64,000 bases of DNA from Psychroserpens damuponensis (GTDB lineage Bacteria > Bacteroidota > Bacteroidia > Flavobacteriales > Flavobacteriaceae), in assembly GCF_000826655.1 (NCBI RefSeq), contig NZ_JXJO01000023.1, positions 1 through 64,000 on the forward strand, given 5' to 3'. Under the pieces are notes generated by a model. That model was not told where the DNA came from and made no database searches. It was given only the letters and a program-made list of their open reading frames with translations. Shown one piece after another: positions 7,257 through 15,488 of this stretch (the first letter of the stretch is position 1; every line of letters starts with the position of its first letter). The position numbers and the translations under genes were made by a program.

Positions 7257-8570
7257 CTAGCCTCCAAAATCATCAAATCGAATGTGCTCATCTGGAATCC
7301 CGAAATCTTCACCCATTTTTTGAACAGCTTGGTTCATTAATGGAGGACCACAAAAGTATAATTCTATGTCTTCTGGAGCTTCATGCTTAGACAAGTATTG
7401 ATCTATTACTACTTGGTGAATGAAACCTGTAAAGCCATCTCCTGCTTCATCATGGATATCTTCTTTAACTTTCCAGTTATCTTGTTCCATTGGCTCTGAT
7501 AAAGCTAAATAGAATTTAAAGTTTGGAAAATCTTGTTCTAGGGCTCTAAAGTAATGAATATAGAATAATTCTGCTTTAGAACGTCCACCATACCAATAGG
7601 TTACTTTACGACCTGTTTTTAAGGTTCTAAATAATTGGTATAAATGAGAACGCATTGGAGCCATTCCTGCTCCACCACCAACGTATAACATTTCACTATC
7701 AGACTCGTTGATAAAGAATTCTCCATAAGGTCCAGAGATTGTTACTTTATCACCAATTTTCTGGTTAAAAATATAAGACGATGCAATACCTGGATTCACA
7801 TCCATCCAGCCGCCTTTAGCGCGATCAAAAGGAGGTGTTGCTACACGTACGTTTAGCATAATTTTACGTCCTTCAGCAGGATAAGAAGCCATAGAATAAG
7901 CTCTTTCAACGAGTTCATCGTTTTTCATGACTAAAGGCCATAAACCAAATTTTTCCCAATCTGGTTTAAACTTATCTGGTTCACCTGGATGATCTTCTGG
8001 GTGAGCAGAAACATCCATATCTGAATATTTAATCTCACATTGAGGAATCTCAATTTGAATATATCCACCAGCTTTGTAGTTCATATCCTCTGGGATTTCG
8101 ACTACAAATTCCTTAATAAAGGTTGCTACGTTATAATTTGACACTACCGTAGCCTCCCATTTTTTGATACCAAAAACTTCTTCAGGAATTGTAATTTCCA
8201 TATCCTGTTTCACTTTCACTTGGCAAGATAAACGAGCACCATGTGCTAATTCTTTTCTACTGAAATGAGGCGTCTCTGTAGGTAATGCTTCACCACCTCC
8301 TGAAAGGACGTGACATTCACATTGTATACAGGTTCCACCACCACCACAAGCCGATGGTAAAAATATTTTCTCAGAACCTAAAGTACTTAATAAAGTACTA
8401 CCAGATGCTACTTCTATTTCGCGTTCACCATTTATCTTAATCTTTACTGGACCAGATGGTGATAATTTTTGTTTTACAAACAATAACAAACTAACAAGTA
8501 TCAATGTTACAAGTAAAAACGCTGCTACTGTGGCTAAAACTGTTCCTAAAGTTCCTGCTGCTAAAATCAT
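7257..8570 (-). CDS. nqrF: Na+-translocating NADH:quinone reductase subunit F
   Basis: A 437-residue membrane-anchored flavoprotein that takes electrons from NADH into the NQR complex. It has an N-terminal transmembrane helix (about 5-32), a plant-type 2Fe-2S ferredoxin domain with Cys75, Cys81, Cys84 and Cys116 (SACGGGGTCIQCECH, RLSCQVK), an FAD-binding motif RAYSMASYP, and an NADH-binding ferredoxin-reductase domain (YVGGGAGMAPMRSHLY, YFCGPPLMN, ending FDDFGG). It is the last gene of nqrABCDEF on the minus strand, 1 bp after nqrE, and is followed by the terminator at 7163-7199. All key residues are present. Confidence 0.98.
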   Translation of the reverse strand: MILAAGTLGTVLATVAAFLLVTLILVSLLLFVKQKLSPSGPVKIKINGEREIEVASGSTLLSTLGSEKIFLPSACGGGGTCIQCECHVLSGGGEALPTETPHFSRKELAHGARLSCQVKVKQDMEITIPEEVFGIKKWEATVVSNYNVATFIKEFVVEIPEDMNYKAGGYIQIEIPQCEIKYSDMDVSAHPEDHPGEPDKFKPDWEKFGLWPLVMKNDELVERAYSMASYPAEGRKIMLNVRVATPPFDRAKGGWMDVNPGIASSYIFNQKIGDKVTISGPYGEFFINESDSEMLYVGGGAGMAPMRSHLYQLFRTLKTGRKVTYWYGGRSKAELFYIHYFRALEQDFPNFKFYLALSEPMEQDNWKVKEDIHDEAGDGFTGFIHQVVIDQYLSKHEAPEDIELYFCGPPLMNQAVQKMGEDFGIPDEHIRFDDFGG

Positions 8571-8571
8571 A

Positions 8572-9282
8572 CTACTCTTCTATTTTAGTGTTATTAGCTA
8601 ATTCTGTATTTTCAGTTGGTGTGACTTGCACTTCAACTGTTTTTTCTTCTGCTGTGTCTTCATCACCTCCTGTTAACATACCACCAAAGCTCATAAACCC
8701 GATAGCCATTAAACCTGTAATGATAAACGTAATACCTAATCCTCTTAATGCAGGAGGCACATTAGAATATCTAATTTTTTCTCGTATCGCTGCAATAGCT
8801 AAAATAGCTAAGAACCATCCAATACCAGAACCTATACCATAGGTTGTTGCTAAACCTAAGGTTGCTATTTCACGAGATTGCATGAATAAAGAACCTCCAA
8901 GAATAGCACAGTTTACTGCAATTAAAGGTAAAAATATACCTAATGAGTTATATAATGAAGGAGAGAATTTCTCTACGACAATTTCTACTAATTGTACCAT
9001 GGTTGCGATAGTTGCAATAAACATGATAAATGATAAGAAACTTAAATCATAATCTGCATAATCAGCTCCCATCCAAGATAAAGCTCCTGGCTGCAATACA
9101 TATTGATCTAACAACCAGTTTAAAGGTACTGTGATTGCCAATACAAAAATTACAGCAGCACCAAGACCTACAGCTGTAGACACTTTTTTAGATACAGCAA
9201 GGTAAGAACACATTCCAAGGAACGTGGCAAATACCATGTTATCTATAAATATTGATTTGAAAAATAATTCTAAATGTTCCAT
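8572..9282 (-). CDS. nqrE: Na+-translocating NADH:quinone reductase subunit E
   Basis: An integral membrane protein of 236 residues starting [19 protein letters not shown], with about six transmembrane helices and the conserved [11 protein letters not shown]; the related Rnf/NQR fold supplies one of the cysteines (FLGMCSY, VNCAILG) of the intramembrane iron site. It is longer than the roughly 200 residues of proteobacterial NqrE because of an acidic, Thr-rich cytoplasmic or periplasmic tail (about 200-236, [16 protein letters not shown]). I believe such tails occur in other Bacteroidota. It lies between nqrD (75-bp spacer) and nqrF (1 bp). Confidence 0.97.
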   Translation of the reverse strand: MEHLELFFKSIFIDNMVFATFLGMCSYLAVSKKVSTAVGLGAAVIFVLAITVPLNWLLDQYVLQPGALSWMGADYADYDLSFLSFIMFIATIATMVQLVEIVVEKFSPSLYNSLGIFLPLIAVNCAILGGSLFMQSREIATLGLATTYGIGSGIGWFLAILAIAAIREKIRYSNVPPALRGLGITFIITGLMAIGFMSFGGMLTGGDEDTAEEKTVEVQVTPTENTELANNTKIEE

Positions 9283-9357
9283 ATTTTAAAATTTTCAGTT
9301 GCGGTTTCAGTTAGCAGTTACGAGTCTCTACTGTAACTGTAAACTCTACACTGATTT
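9283..9357. repeat. CAGTT-rich intergenic spacer with inverted repeat inside the nqr operon
   Basis: The other nqr junctions are 1-2 bp or overlap, but nqrD and nqrE are 75 bp apart. The spacer contains several copies of CAGTT or AACTG at about 7-base spacing, and a 7-bp inverted repeat CAGTTAC (9315-9321) / GTAACTG (9333-9339) with an 11-base loop. Confidence 0.6.
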
Positions 9358-10002
9358 TTAGTCTTCGATTAAGTCTTTATTTCTACTACGTTGTACCCAA
9401 ATAATGATTCCAACTACTATTAATGCCATTGGAGATAATAACATAAATCCGTTATTTTCATATCCAAAGCCATATAATCCAGTTTTTTCAATAGGATCTC
9501 CTAAAACAGGTATACCTAATAATGTTCCTGAACCTAAAAGTTCTCTAAAGAAACCTACTATAATAAGTATTACTGCATAACCTAATGCATTTCCAATACC
9601 ATCTAAAAATGATCTCCATGGTCCGTTTCCTAAAGCAAACGCTTCAAAACGTCCCATAATAATACAGTTGGTTATAATTAATCCAACAAAAACCGATAGT
9701 GTTTTACTCAACTCATAAGCAAAAGCTTTAAGGACTAAATCCACTATGATCACTAATGTTGCAACAACAATTAGTTGAACAATAATTCTAATTTTTGACG
9801 GAATGATATTTCTCATTAAAGAGATGACAACGTTACCAACACCTAGTACAAACAATACCGATATTGACATTACAATTGATGCTTCTAATTCAGCCGTAAT
9901 TGCTAGAGCAGAACAAATTCCTAATACTTGAATAGTAATTGGGTTATTATCTGCTAAAGGATCTTTTATTAAAGCTGCGTCTTTTTTTGAAAGTAGTCCC
10001 AT
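9358..10002 (-). CDS. nqrD: Na+-translocating NADH:quinone reductase subunit D
   Basis: An integral membrane subunit of 214 residues with about six transmembrane helices. Conserved NqrD/RnfE features are PLADNNPITIQVLGICSALA near the N-terminus (carrying the buried cysteine) and TNCIIMGRFEAFALGN in the middle, which supplies the second cysteine of the intramembrane iron site shared with NqrE. It starts 1 bp after nqrC. The length and motifs are normal for the family. Confidence 0.97.
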   Translation of the reverse strand: MGLLSKKDAALIKDPLADNNPITIQVLGICSALAITAELEASIVMSISVLFVLGVGNVVISLMRNIIPSKIRIIVQLIVVATLVIIVDLVLKAFAYELSKTLSVFVGLIITNCIIMGRFEAFALGNGPWRSFLDGIGNALGYAVILIIVGFFRELLGSGTLLGIPVLGDPIEKTGLYGFGYENNGFMLLSPMALIVVGIIIWVQRSRNKDLIED

Positions 10003-10003
10003 A

Positions 10004-10804
10004 TTAGTTCGCTTGTTTTTTTAAATTATCAAAATAAGGCTTATATAGTTTCAAGTCGCTTTTAATCATTGCTGAAACTCCATCACCTGTAATAGTTGCT
10101 CCTGCAATAGCATCTACTTCGTTATCAGTTTTATCGTTATTTACTGGATCTGCATTTCCTTTTGCAACAGTAATTCCTTTAAAAACTCCTGATTCAGATA
10201 ATAAATGCTCTCCATAAAAATCATCCATAAAATAGCGTTGCTTAATATTTGCACCAAGTCCTGGTGTTTCTCCTTTATGGTCAAAATAAGCTCCTTGAAC
10301 TACCATGTTTTCATCTACTGCAACATATCCCCAAATAGCATCCCAAAGTCCTTTACCATATATAGGAGCCACATATACTGTTTTACCTTCTTCGTTTTTA
10401 CCAACAAACAAAGGTAATTTTCTAGGCTCACCATTTTTAGCATTAGATTTTTGTTTCTTTATATCAATTAAATAAGGTTCTTGACCATTATTAGAATCCA
10501 TATATTCTTGTCTCGTTTTCTGGCTAGTAATTTTACCTCCAGAAACTTCAAGTACTAATTGCTCACTCACCTTATCTTCAAATAATTTAGGTGCATCGAC
10601 TGTAGATACGAAGTTTGCGCTAGTACCTTCATTTTCATTAACACCCATTGCATAGAGAATATTTTGTTGTTTCTCTAAACGTTGATTTTCTGAAATCATA
10701 GGTTTTAACGAAGATGCTAAATACGCTAGCAATGCTCCTACTACCAATACCATTATAATAGCAAATACTATGGTATACGAATTTTTATCTGTTCTCTTTT
10801 CCAT
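10004..10804 (-). CDS. nqrC: Na+-translocating NADH:quinone reductase subunit C
   Basis: A 266-residue subunit with one N-terminal transmembrane helix (about 9-31) and a periplasmic FMN-binding domain. The covalent flavin site is in DAIAGATITGDGV near residue 230; the Thr in (S/A)GAT(I/L)T carries FMN by a phosphoester bond. Here the first residue of the motif is Ala rather than the more usual Ser, and the Thr is kept. GLWDAIWGYVAVDEN and HKGETPGLGA are other family-specific segments. It is located 2 bp after nqrB. Confidence 0.97.
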   Translation of the reverse strand: MEKRTDKNSYTIVFAIIMVLVVGALLAYLASSLKPMISENQRLEKQQNILYAMGVNENEGTSANFVSTVDAPKLFEDKVSEQLVLEVSGGKITSQKTRQEYMDSNNGQEPYLIDIKKQKSNAKNGEPRKLPLFVGKNEEGKTVYVAPIYGKGLWDAIWGYVAVDENMVVQGAYFDHKGETPGLGANIKQRYFMDDFYGEHLLSESGVFKGITVAKGNADPVNNDKTDNEVDAIAGATITGDGVSAMIKSDLKLYKPYFDNLKKQAN

Positions 10805-10806
10805 CG

Positions 10807-12066
10807 TTAAGCAGTTTTAACTTTTAGACGTTTTAATCTTTTCTTTACATTTCCTTGAACCACGTAGTGATCAATAGTTGGTGCAAACACATTCATTAAT
10901 AGAATAGCTAACATCACACCTTCTGGATATGCTGGATTAAACACACGAATCATTATAGATATGAAACCTACTAAAAATCCGTAAATCCATTTTCCTTTAT
11001 TTGTTTGTGAAGCAGTTACAGGATCTGTCGCCATAAATACAGTACCAAAAGCAAATCCACCGATAAGTAGGTGATGCCAAAATGGAGTACTCATTAATCC
11101 ATAGAACTTACTACTAGAGCTAATCCATTCAGAACTAACGACACCATTAAATATTAATCCCATGACTAGAGCTCCAATTGCTGAAGACAACATAATTCTC
11201 CAGCTTCCAATTTTAGTAAATACTAAAAACAATCCTGCTAAGAGTATTAATAATGTTGATGTCTCTCCTATTGATCCAGGAATGATACCATAAAAGGCAT
11301 TCCATAAATCACCAGCAGAATCTAACATACTAGAATTATTTTGAGCAAGGCTTCCTAAGATAGTTTCACCAGAAATAGCATCTAAACCATCTAATGATGT
11401 TCCTGCTTCTTTTGCAACTGCAATGGCTTCATCTCTTCCTTTAGCTCCACTCACCCAAACTTTATCTCCAGACATCCATGTTGGATATGCAAAGAATAAA
11501 AAGGCTCTAATGGTTAATGCTGGATTTAAGATATTCATACCTGTACCTCCAAACACTTCTTTACCTATTACAACTCCAAAAGCTACTGCTACAGCAAGCA
11601 TCCATAAAGGTGTATCAATTGGCACTATTAAAGGTACTAACATTCCTGTTACTAAGTAGCCTTCTTCTACTTCGTGCTTATTTTTCATTGCAAATAAAAT
11701 CTCAATGAGTAATCCTACTCCATAAGATACAATGACTAAAGGAAGTACTTTCCAGAAACCAACCATGAAGTTATCCATAGTCCAAAATTGTGAACTAAAA
11801 AAACCTCCTGTAGCTTGTTGAATATCTCCAAATGCTAAATGATGTTGGTAACCAGCGTTAAACATACCAAAGAGTAAACAAGGCACCATTGCCATAATTA
11901 CAATGTTCATGGTACGCTTTAAATCATCGGCAGCTTTAATATGAGTCCCATTATGGGTTGTCTCATTAGGCAAGTATAAAAACGTGTGTATTGCAGAAAA
12001 TGCAGGTAACCACTTTTTGTCTTTATTCTTTTCTCTAAAATTATGTAAGTTACTTTTTAAACCCAT
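10807..12066 (-). CDS. nqrB: Na+-translocating NADH:quinone reductase subunit B
   Basis: The largest membrane subunit, 419 residues with about ten transmembrane helices, part of the sodium channel and binding riboflavin plus a covalent FMN. The FMN site is DAISGETILG near residue 233, where the Thr is kept although the motif is SGET instead of SGAT. Other conserved parts are GKEVFGGTGMNILNPAL and MATDPVTASQTNKGKWIYG. Its ATG shares its A with the TAA stop of nqrA (TAATG), indicating translational coupling. Confidence 0.97.
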   Translation of the reverse strand: MGLKSNLHNFREKNKDKKWLPAFSAIHTFLYLPNETTHNGTHIKAADDLKRTMNIVIMAMVPCLLFGMFNAGYQHHLAFGDIQQATGGFFSSQFWTMDNFMVGFWKVLPLVIVSYGVGLLIEILFAMKNKHEVEEGYLVTGMLVPLIVPIDTPLWMLAVAVAFGVVIGKEVFGGTGMNILNPALTIRAFLFFAYPTWMSGDKVWVSGAKGRDEAIAVAKEAGTSLDGLDAISGETILGSLAQNNSSMLDSAGDLWNAFYGIIPGSIGETSTLLILLAGLFLVFTKIGSWRIMLSSAIGALVMGLIFNGVVSSEWISSSSKFYGLMSTPFWHHLLIGGFAFGTVFMATDPVTASQTNKGKWIYGFLVGFISIMIRVFNPAYPEGVMLAILLMNVFAPTIDHYVVQGNVKKRLKRLKVKTA

Positions 12067-13415
12067 TATCCTATCTCTTTAAGCATTAAGTCTAATCCTT
12101 TTCTAATAATATCTTGATGCGGTTGTTTAGACACACAAATAAATTCTGTTAAAGCGAAATCTTCAGGTGCAACTTCGTACATTCCTAGAGCTTCCATTTC
12201 ATCTAGATCTTCATACTTACAAGCTTTTAATATTTGCATTGGATAAATATCTAACGGAAACACTTTTTCATAAGAACCTGTAACTACAAAAGCACGATGT
12301 TCACCATTGGTATTGGTATTAAGCTCATACTTTTTCTTAGGGTTTAACCAAGAAAATGTAAATGCTCTAGATGTCGAAATTTTATTAAAAACGGGCTTGT
12401 TCCATCCGAAAAACTCATAATCATCACCTTCTGGAATCACTGTAAGGACATTGTCATAAAAGCCTAAACTTCCATCTGGTTTTAACTGTTTTCCTGACAG
12501 CACATTTCCGGAGATAATACGATCATTACCACCTTTTTCTACACCATTATCGTAAATCATAGTAGCAACTTCACTACCTATAATTGTTTTAAAATATCTT
12601 GGTTTTTTTACTGACGAACCTGCAAGGGCAACAATACGCTCTGCATTAAATTTACCAGTAAGCAACAGTTCTCCAATAACCACTAGATCTTGTGCATTGA
12701 CCGTCCAAACAGTTTCTCCTTTATTAACAGGATCTAATTTGTTGATATGCGTACCAACGTTTCCTGCTGGATGTGGACCAGACACATTATGAATTGTAGC
12801 GTCATTCATAGATGCTAACGGTGAGTTGTTAGACCCAACACCAATATGAACTTGGCCTTCTGTTAATTTTGATAATGCAGATACGGCAGCTTGTAAAGCC
12901 TCCTCTTTGCCTGCAAGTACAAAATCTAAATCTGCAGCTAATGGAGCCGTAGATAATCCAGAAATAAAAATCGATTTTGGCGATTTCTCTGGGTTTGCTA
13001 TGACATCATAAGGTCTTTGCTTAATAAAGGCCCAACATCCTGAAGCTAATAAATGAGCTTTAGTTGATGCGGCATCAGAATTCATGTTAAACTTACCAAA
13101 ATCTTTATGAGATTGTGGCTTGTCTGCTTGAATTTTAATAGCATCAATACGACGTCTTGGTCCTCTTTCTATTTCAACTATTTCTCCAGAAACAGGTGAA
13201 ACAAATTTCATAGCTTCTATATCCTTATTATAAAAAAGAACGTCTCCCGCTTTTACACGAGTACCCTCTTTGGCTATAAGTTTTGGAATAACGCTATGAA
13301 AATCTTCAGGTCTTATCGTGCAGAAATTACTTACAATGGCTTGTTCTACTGTTTTATCAGCTTCGCCTACAAGTTTTATATCCAGACCTTTTTTAATCTT
13401 AATGTCTTTTGACAT
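12066..13415 (-). CDS. nqrA: Na+-translocating NADH:quinone reductase subunit A
   Basis: The first gene of the operon, 449 residues, a soluble cytoplasmic subunit that binds quinone at the membrane surface. It starts MSKDIKIKKGLDIKLVGEAD and contains the family segments CTIRPEDFHSVIPKL, EGTRVKAGD, FVSPVSGEIVEIERGPRRR, SGCWAFIKQRPYD and HPAGNVGTHINKLDPV. A promoter element TATTTTTG lies 38 bases upstream. The divergent neighbour is the T9SS Plug gene. Confidence 0.97.
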   Translation of the reverse strand: MSKDIKIKKGLDIKLVGEADKTVEQAIVSNFCTIRPEDFHSVIPKLIAKEGTRVKAGDVLFYNKDIEAMKFVSPVSGEIVEIERGPRRRIDAIKIQADKPQSHKDFGKFNMNSDAASTKAHLLASGCWAFIKQRPYDVIANPEKSPKSIFISGLSTAPLAADLDFVLAGKEEALQAAVSALSKLTEGQVHIGVGSNNSPLASMNDATIHNVSGPHPAGNVGTHINKLDPVNKGETVWTVNAQDLVVIGELLLTGKFNAERIVALAGSSVKKPRYFKTIIGSEVATMIYDNGVEKGGNDRIISGNVLSGKQLKPDGSLGFYDNVLTVIPEGDDYEFFGWNKPVFNKISTSRAFTFSWLNPKKKYELNTNTNGEHRAFVVTGSYEKVFPLDIYPMQILKACKYEDLDEMEALGMYEVAPEDFALTEFICVSKQPHQDIIRKGLDLMLKEIG

Positions 13416-13452
13416 ACGCTTTATATTGAAATTAGTTGTCTAAAAATCGGTG

Positions 13453-13460
13453 CAAAAATA
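13453..13460 (-). promoter_or_regulatory. Promoter -7 element TATTTTTG for nqrABCDEF
   Basis: An exact TAnnTTTG on the minus strand, 38 bases before the nqrA ATG, in the divergent intergenic region. I see no clear -33 TTG. Confidence 0.6.
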
Positions 13461-13581
13461 CGAATTAATTGAGTAATATTATAGTGTGGTTTTTGAAGTT
13501 TATTATTTTTAAGGATTCTAAATAAGCGAAACAATATTAAGGCACAGAATTTGTTTATCTTTACGAAACAAACCATTATTA

Positions 13582-14835
13582 ATGATTAAGATTCTATCAA
13601 TTTTTGTTTTCGCATTATGTATTTCTATAAACGGGTTTTCTCAAACCGAAGAAATCAATCCGCCAGAATATATCAAAACAGTCACTTTTAAAAGCCGAAC
13701 ATACTCTCAAGGTCAATTACCTATAATTCGATTAGGCGAAGCTTTTAATTTAGAATTTGATGTGCTCACCACAGATGAACCTGATTTCTATTACACTATC
13801 GAGCATTATAATTATGATTGGACACAATCAAACCTCGTTAAAATGGAATACATGAAAGGTTTTGATAATTATAGAATTGTCAATTACGAAAACTCGTTTA
13901 ACGCCTATCAACTCTATTCGCATTACGATTTGCAAATCCCAAATGAACAAACGCGCGGATTAACAAAATCTGGCAATTACATCATTTCAATATATAACGA
14001 AGATGAAGACATTGTTTTTACTAGAAAGTTTATGATCTATAAAGAGCAAGTTACTGTAGGTGTTTCTGTAAAACGACTTAGAGATGTAAAATATATTGAA
14101 AGCAAACAAAGTATAGATATAGAAATAAACTCAGGAAGTTTAAACTTAAACAATCCTAAACAAAATATCAAAACACTAATCATTCAAAATAACAACCTCA
14201 GCACAGCAATTACAAACGTAAAACCTCAATACACCATTGGAAAAGAACTTATCTATAAATACACCAACGAAACGGCTTTTTGGGCAAGTAATGAATACCG
14301 ATTTTTTGAAACTAAAGATGTGAGAGGCGCAAATGTTGGCGTTCAATTCATTGACTTAAAAGACATTTATGAAAGCTACCTATATATTAACAACCCTAGA
14401 GACAAAAGACCTTACACCTATAACCCAGACATTAACGGTAATTTTTTGATTACGGCATTAGACACAGACAATGTAGACATCGAAGCAGACTATACTAATG
14501 TACATTTTGCATTACAATATCCAGAATTAACAGATGGCAGCTCTATTTATGTCTACGGAAATTTTAACAACTACGCACTAAACAACCAAAACAAACTCAC
14601 ATTTAACAAGGCTGAAGGACGCTACCAAACCAAAATAAAACTAAAACAAGGATTTTACAACTACAAATATGTGGTTGTTGACGCCAAAGGTCAGCTAGAA
14701 GAAGGAAAAATTAGCGGCAATTTTTGGCAAACAGAAAACAACTATAAAGTACTTGTTTATTACAGAGATTTAGGAGCGCGTTACGATGCTCTTATAGGTT
14801 TTGGAGAAGCGTCATCGGTAGATATTTCTAATTAA
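13582..14835 (+). CDS. Type IX secretion system Plug protein (DUF5103 family)
   Basis: A 417-residue periplasmic protein with a signal peptide (hydrophobic stretch ending INGFSQ). It shows the DUF5103/T9SS plug layout: an N-terminal beta-sandwich (PEYIKTVTFKSRTYSQGQLP, YYTIEHYNYDWTQSNL, GFDNYRIVNYENSFNAYQLYSHY) followed by an Ig-like/CBM-like C-terminal part (YVYGNFNNYALNNQNKL, GFYNYKYVVVDAKG). In Flavobacterium johnsoniae the Plug protein binds the SprA translocon from the periplasmic side and closes its pore when no substrate occupies it. Here it stands alone, divergent from nqrA. TATCTTTA near 13557, one base from the -7 consensus, may be its promoter. Confidence 0.88.
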   Translation: MIKILSIFVFALCISINGFSQTEEINPPEYIKTVTFKSRTYSQGQLPIIRLGEAFNLEFDVLTTDEPDFYYTIEHYNYDWTQSNLVKMEYMKGFDNYRIVNYENSFNAYQLYSHYDLQIPNEQTRGLTKSGNYIISIYNEDEDIVFTRKFMIYKEQVTVGVSVKRLRDVKYIESKQSIDIEINSGSLNLNNPKQNIKTLIIQNNNLSTAITNVKPQYTIGKELIYKYTNETAFWASNEYRFFETKDVRGANVGVQFIDLKDIYESYLYINNPRDKRPYTYNPDINGNFLITALDTDNVDIEADYTNVHFALQYPELTDGSSIYVYGNFNNYALNNQNKLTFNKAEGRYQTKIKLKQGFYNYKYVVVDAKGQLEEGKISGNFWQTENNYKVLVYYRDLGARYDALIGFGEASSVDISN

Positions 14836-14869
14836 ACTTATTACGACAACTTTACAAACACGTTTTTAA

Positions 14870-15394
14870 CTACTTAACGTACTCAAAGTGCGTATCATAA
14901 CTTAATTTTTTCTCTACAAACGTTTGAGACACCTCATCATAAGACACACAATTCTCAATAGGTTTTGCGTAAAGATGTAAACTCATGGATTTACCTTTAC
15001 AACTGTTTTTTAATTTATGAAAACCAATCTTGTCATTCATAAAAGTAACCTGATTAGATTTTATGGTGCGCGCACCAACTTCAATTAAACTTTGATGATC
15101 ATTTAGCTTAAAGTACACCTCTTGCATTTCTCCTTGAAGCAAATACACCCAACAATCTTCACCATCATGACCATGAATAGTCGTTTGTTGGCCTTGTTGC
15201 CAACACAATAAAATGAGTTCAAATTGCGCATCACGATACAAACAGTTTCTCGTATATTTTTTATTAGACCAATTCTCAAAAGGAGAAAAATCTATAATCC
15301 CAAAATCAAAAGTTTTAAAAATCGTATTGTAATCTGCAATAGAAGATTGCGACAATAACTTGATTAATTCATAAATAGTCTCAGAAGATTTCAA
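14870..15394 (-). CDS. Cysteine dioxygenase family protein (TTG start)
   Basis: A 174-residue cupin enzyme of the cysteine dioxygenase family, which converts L-cysteine plus O2 to cysteine sulfinate at a mononuclear Fe(II). The aligned residues of the mammalian enzyme are visible: His74 and His76 (TTIHGHDGEDCW) and His126 (DKIGFHKLKN) as iron ligands, Cys81 at the crosslinked-cysteine position, and SLHLY with His140 and Tyr142. There is no ATG before residue 90 and the frame closes 9 codons upstream, so translation most likely begins at TTG 15394 (MKSSETIYEL). It is divergent from a PLP decarboxylase, with which it could make hypotaurine. Confidence 0.85.
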   Translation of the reverse strand: MKSSETIYELIKLLSQSSIADYNTIFKTFDFGIIDFSPFENWSNKKYTRNCLYRDAQFELILLCWQQGQQTTIHGHDGEDCWVYLLQGEMQEVYFKLNDHQSLIEVGARTIKSNQVTFMNDKIGFHKLKNSCKGKSMSLHLYAKPIENCVSYDEVSQTFVEKKLSYDTHFEYVK

Positions 15395-15488
15395 TAGATG
15401 TATTTGATTTTTAAAGGGATTTTAACAATTTGTCGAGAAAATAGGAATAAATTTACAAAAAGCCAAAATTAAAGAACAACGATAACAC

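Noticed and set aside
7187-7390. 67-codon plus ORF starting in the terminator
   Set aside because: Its start is in the T-run and most of it is antisense to nqrF.
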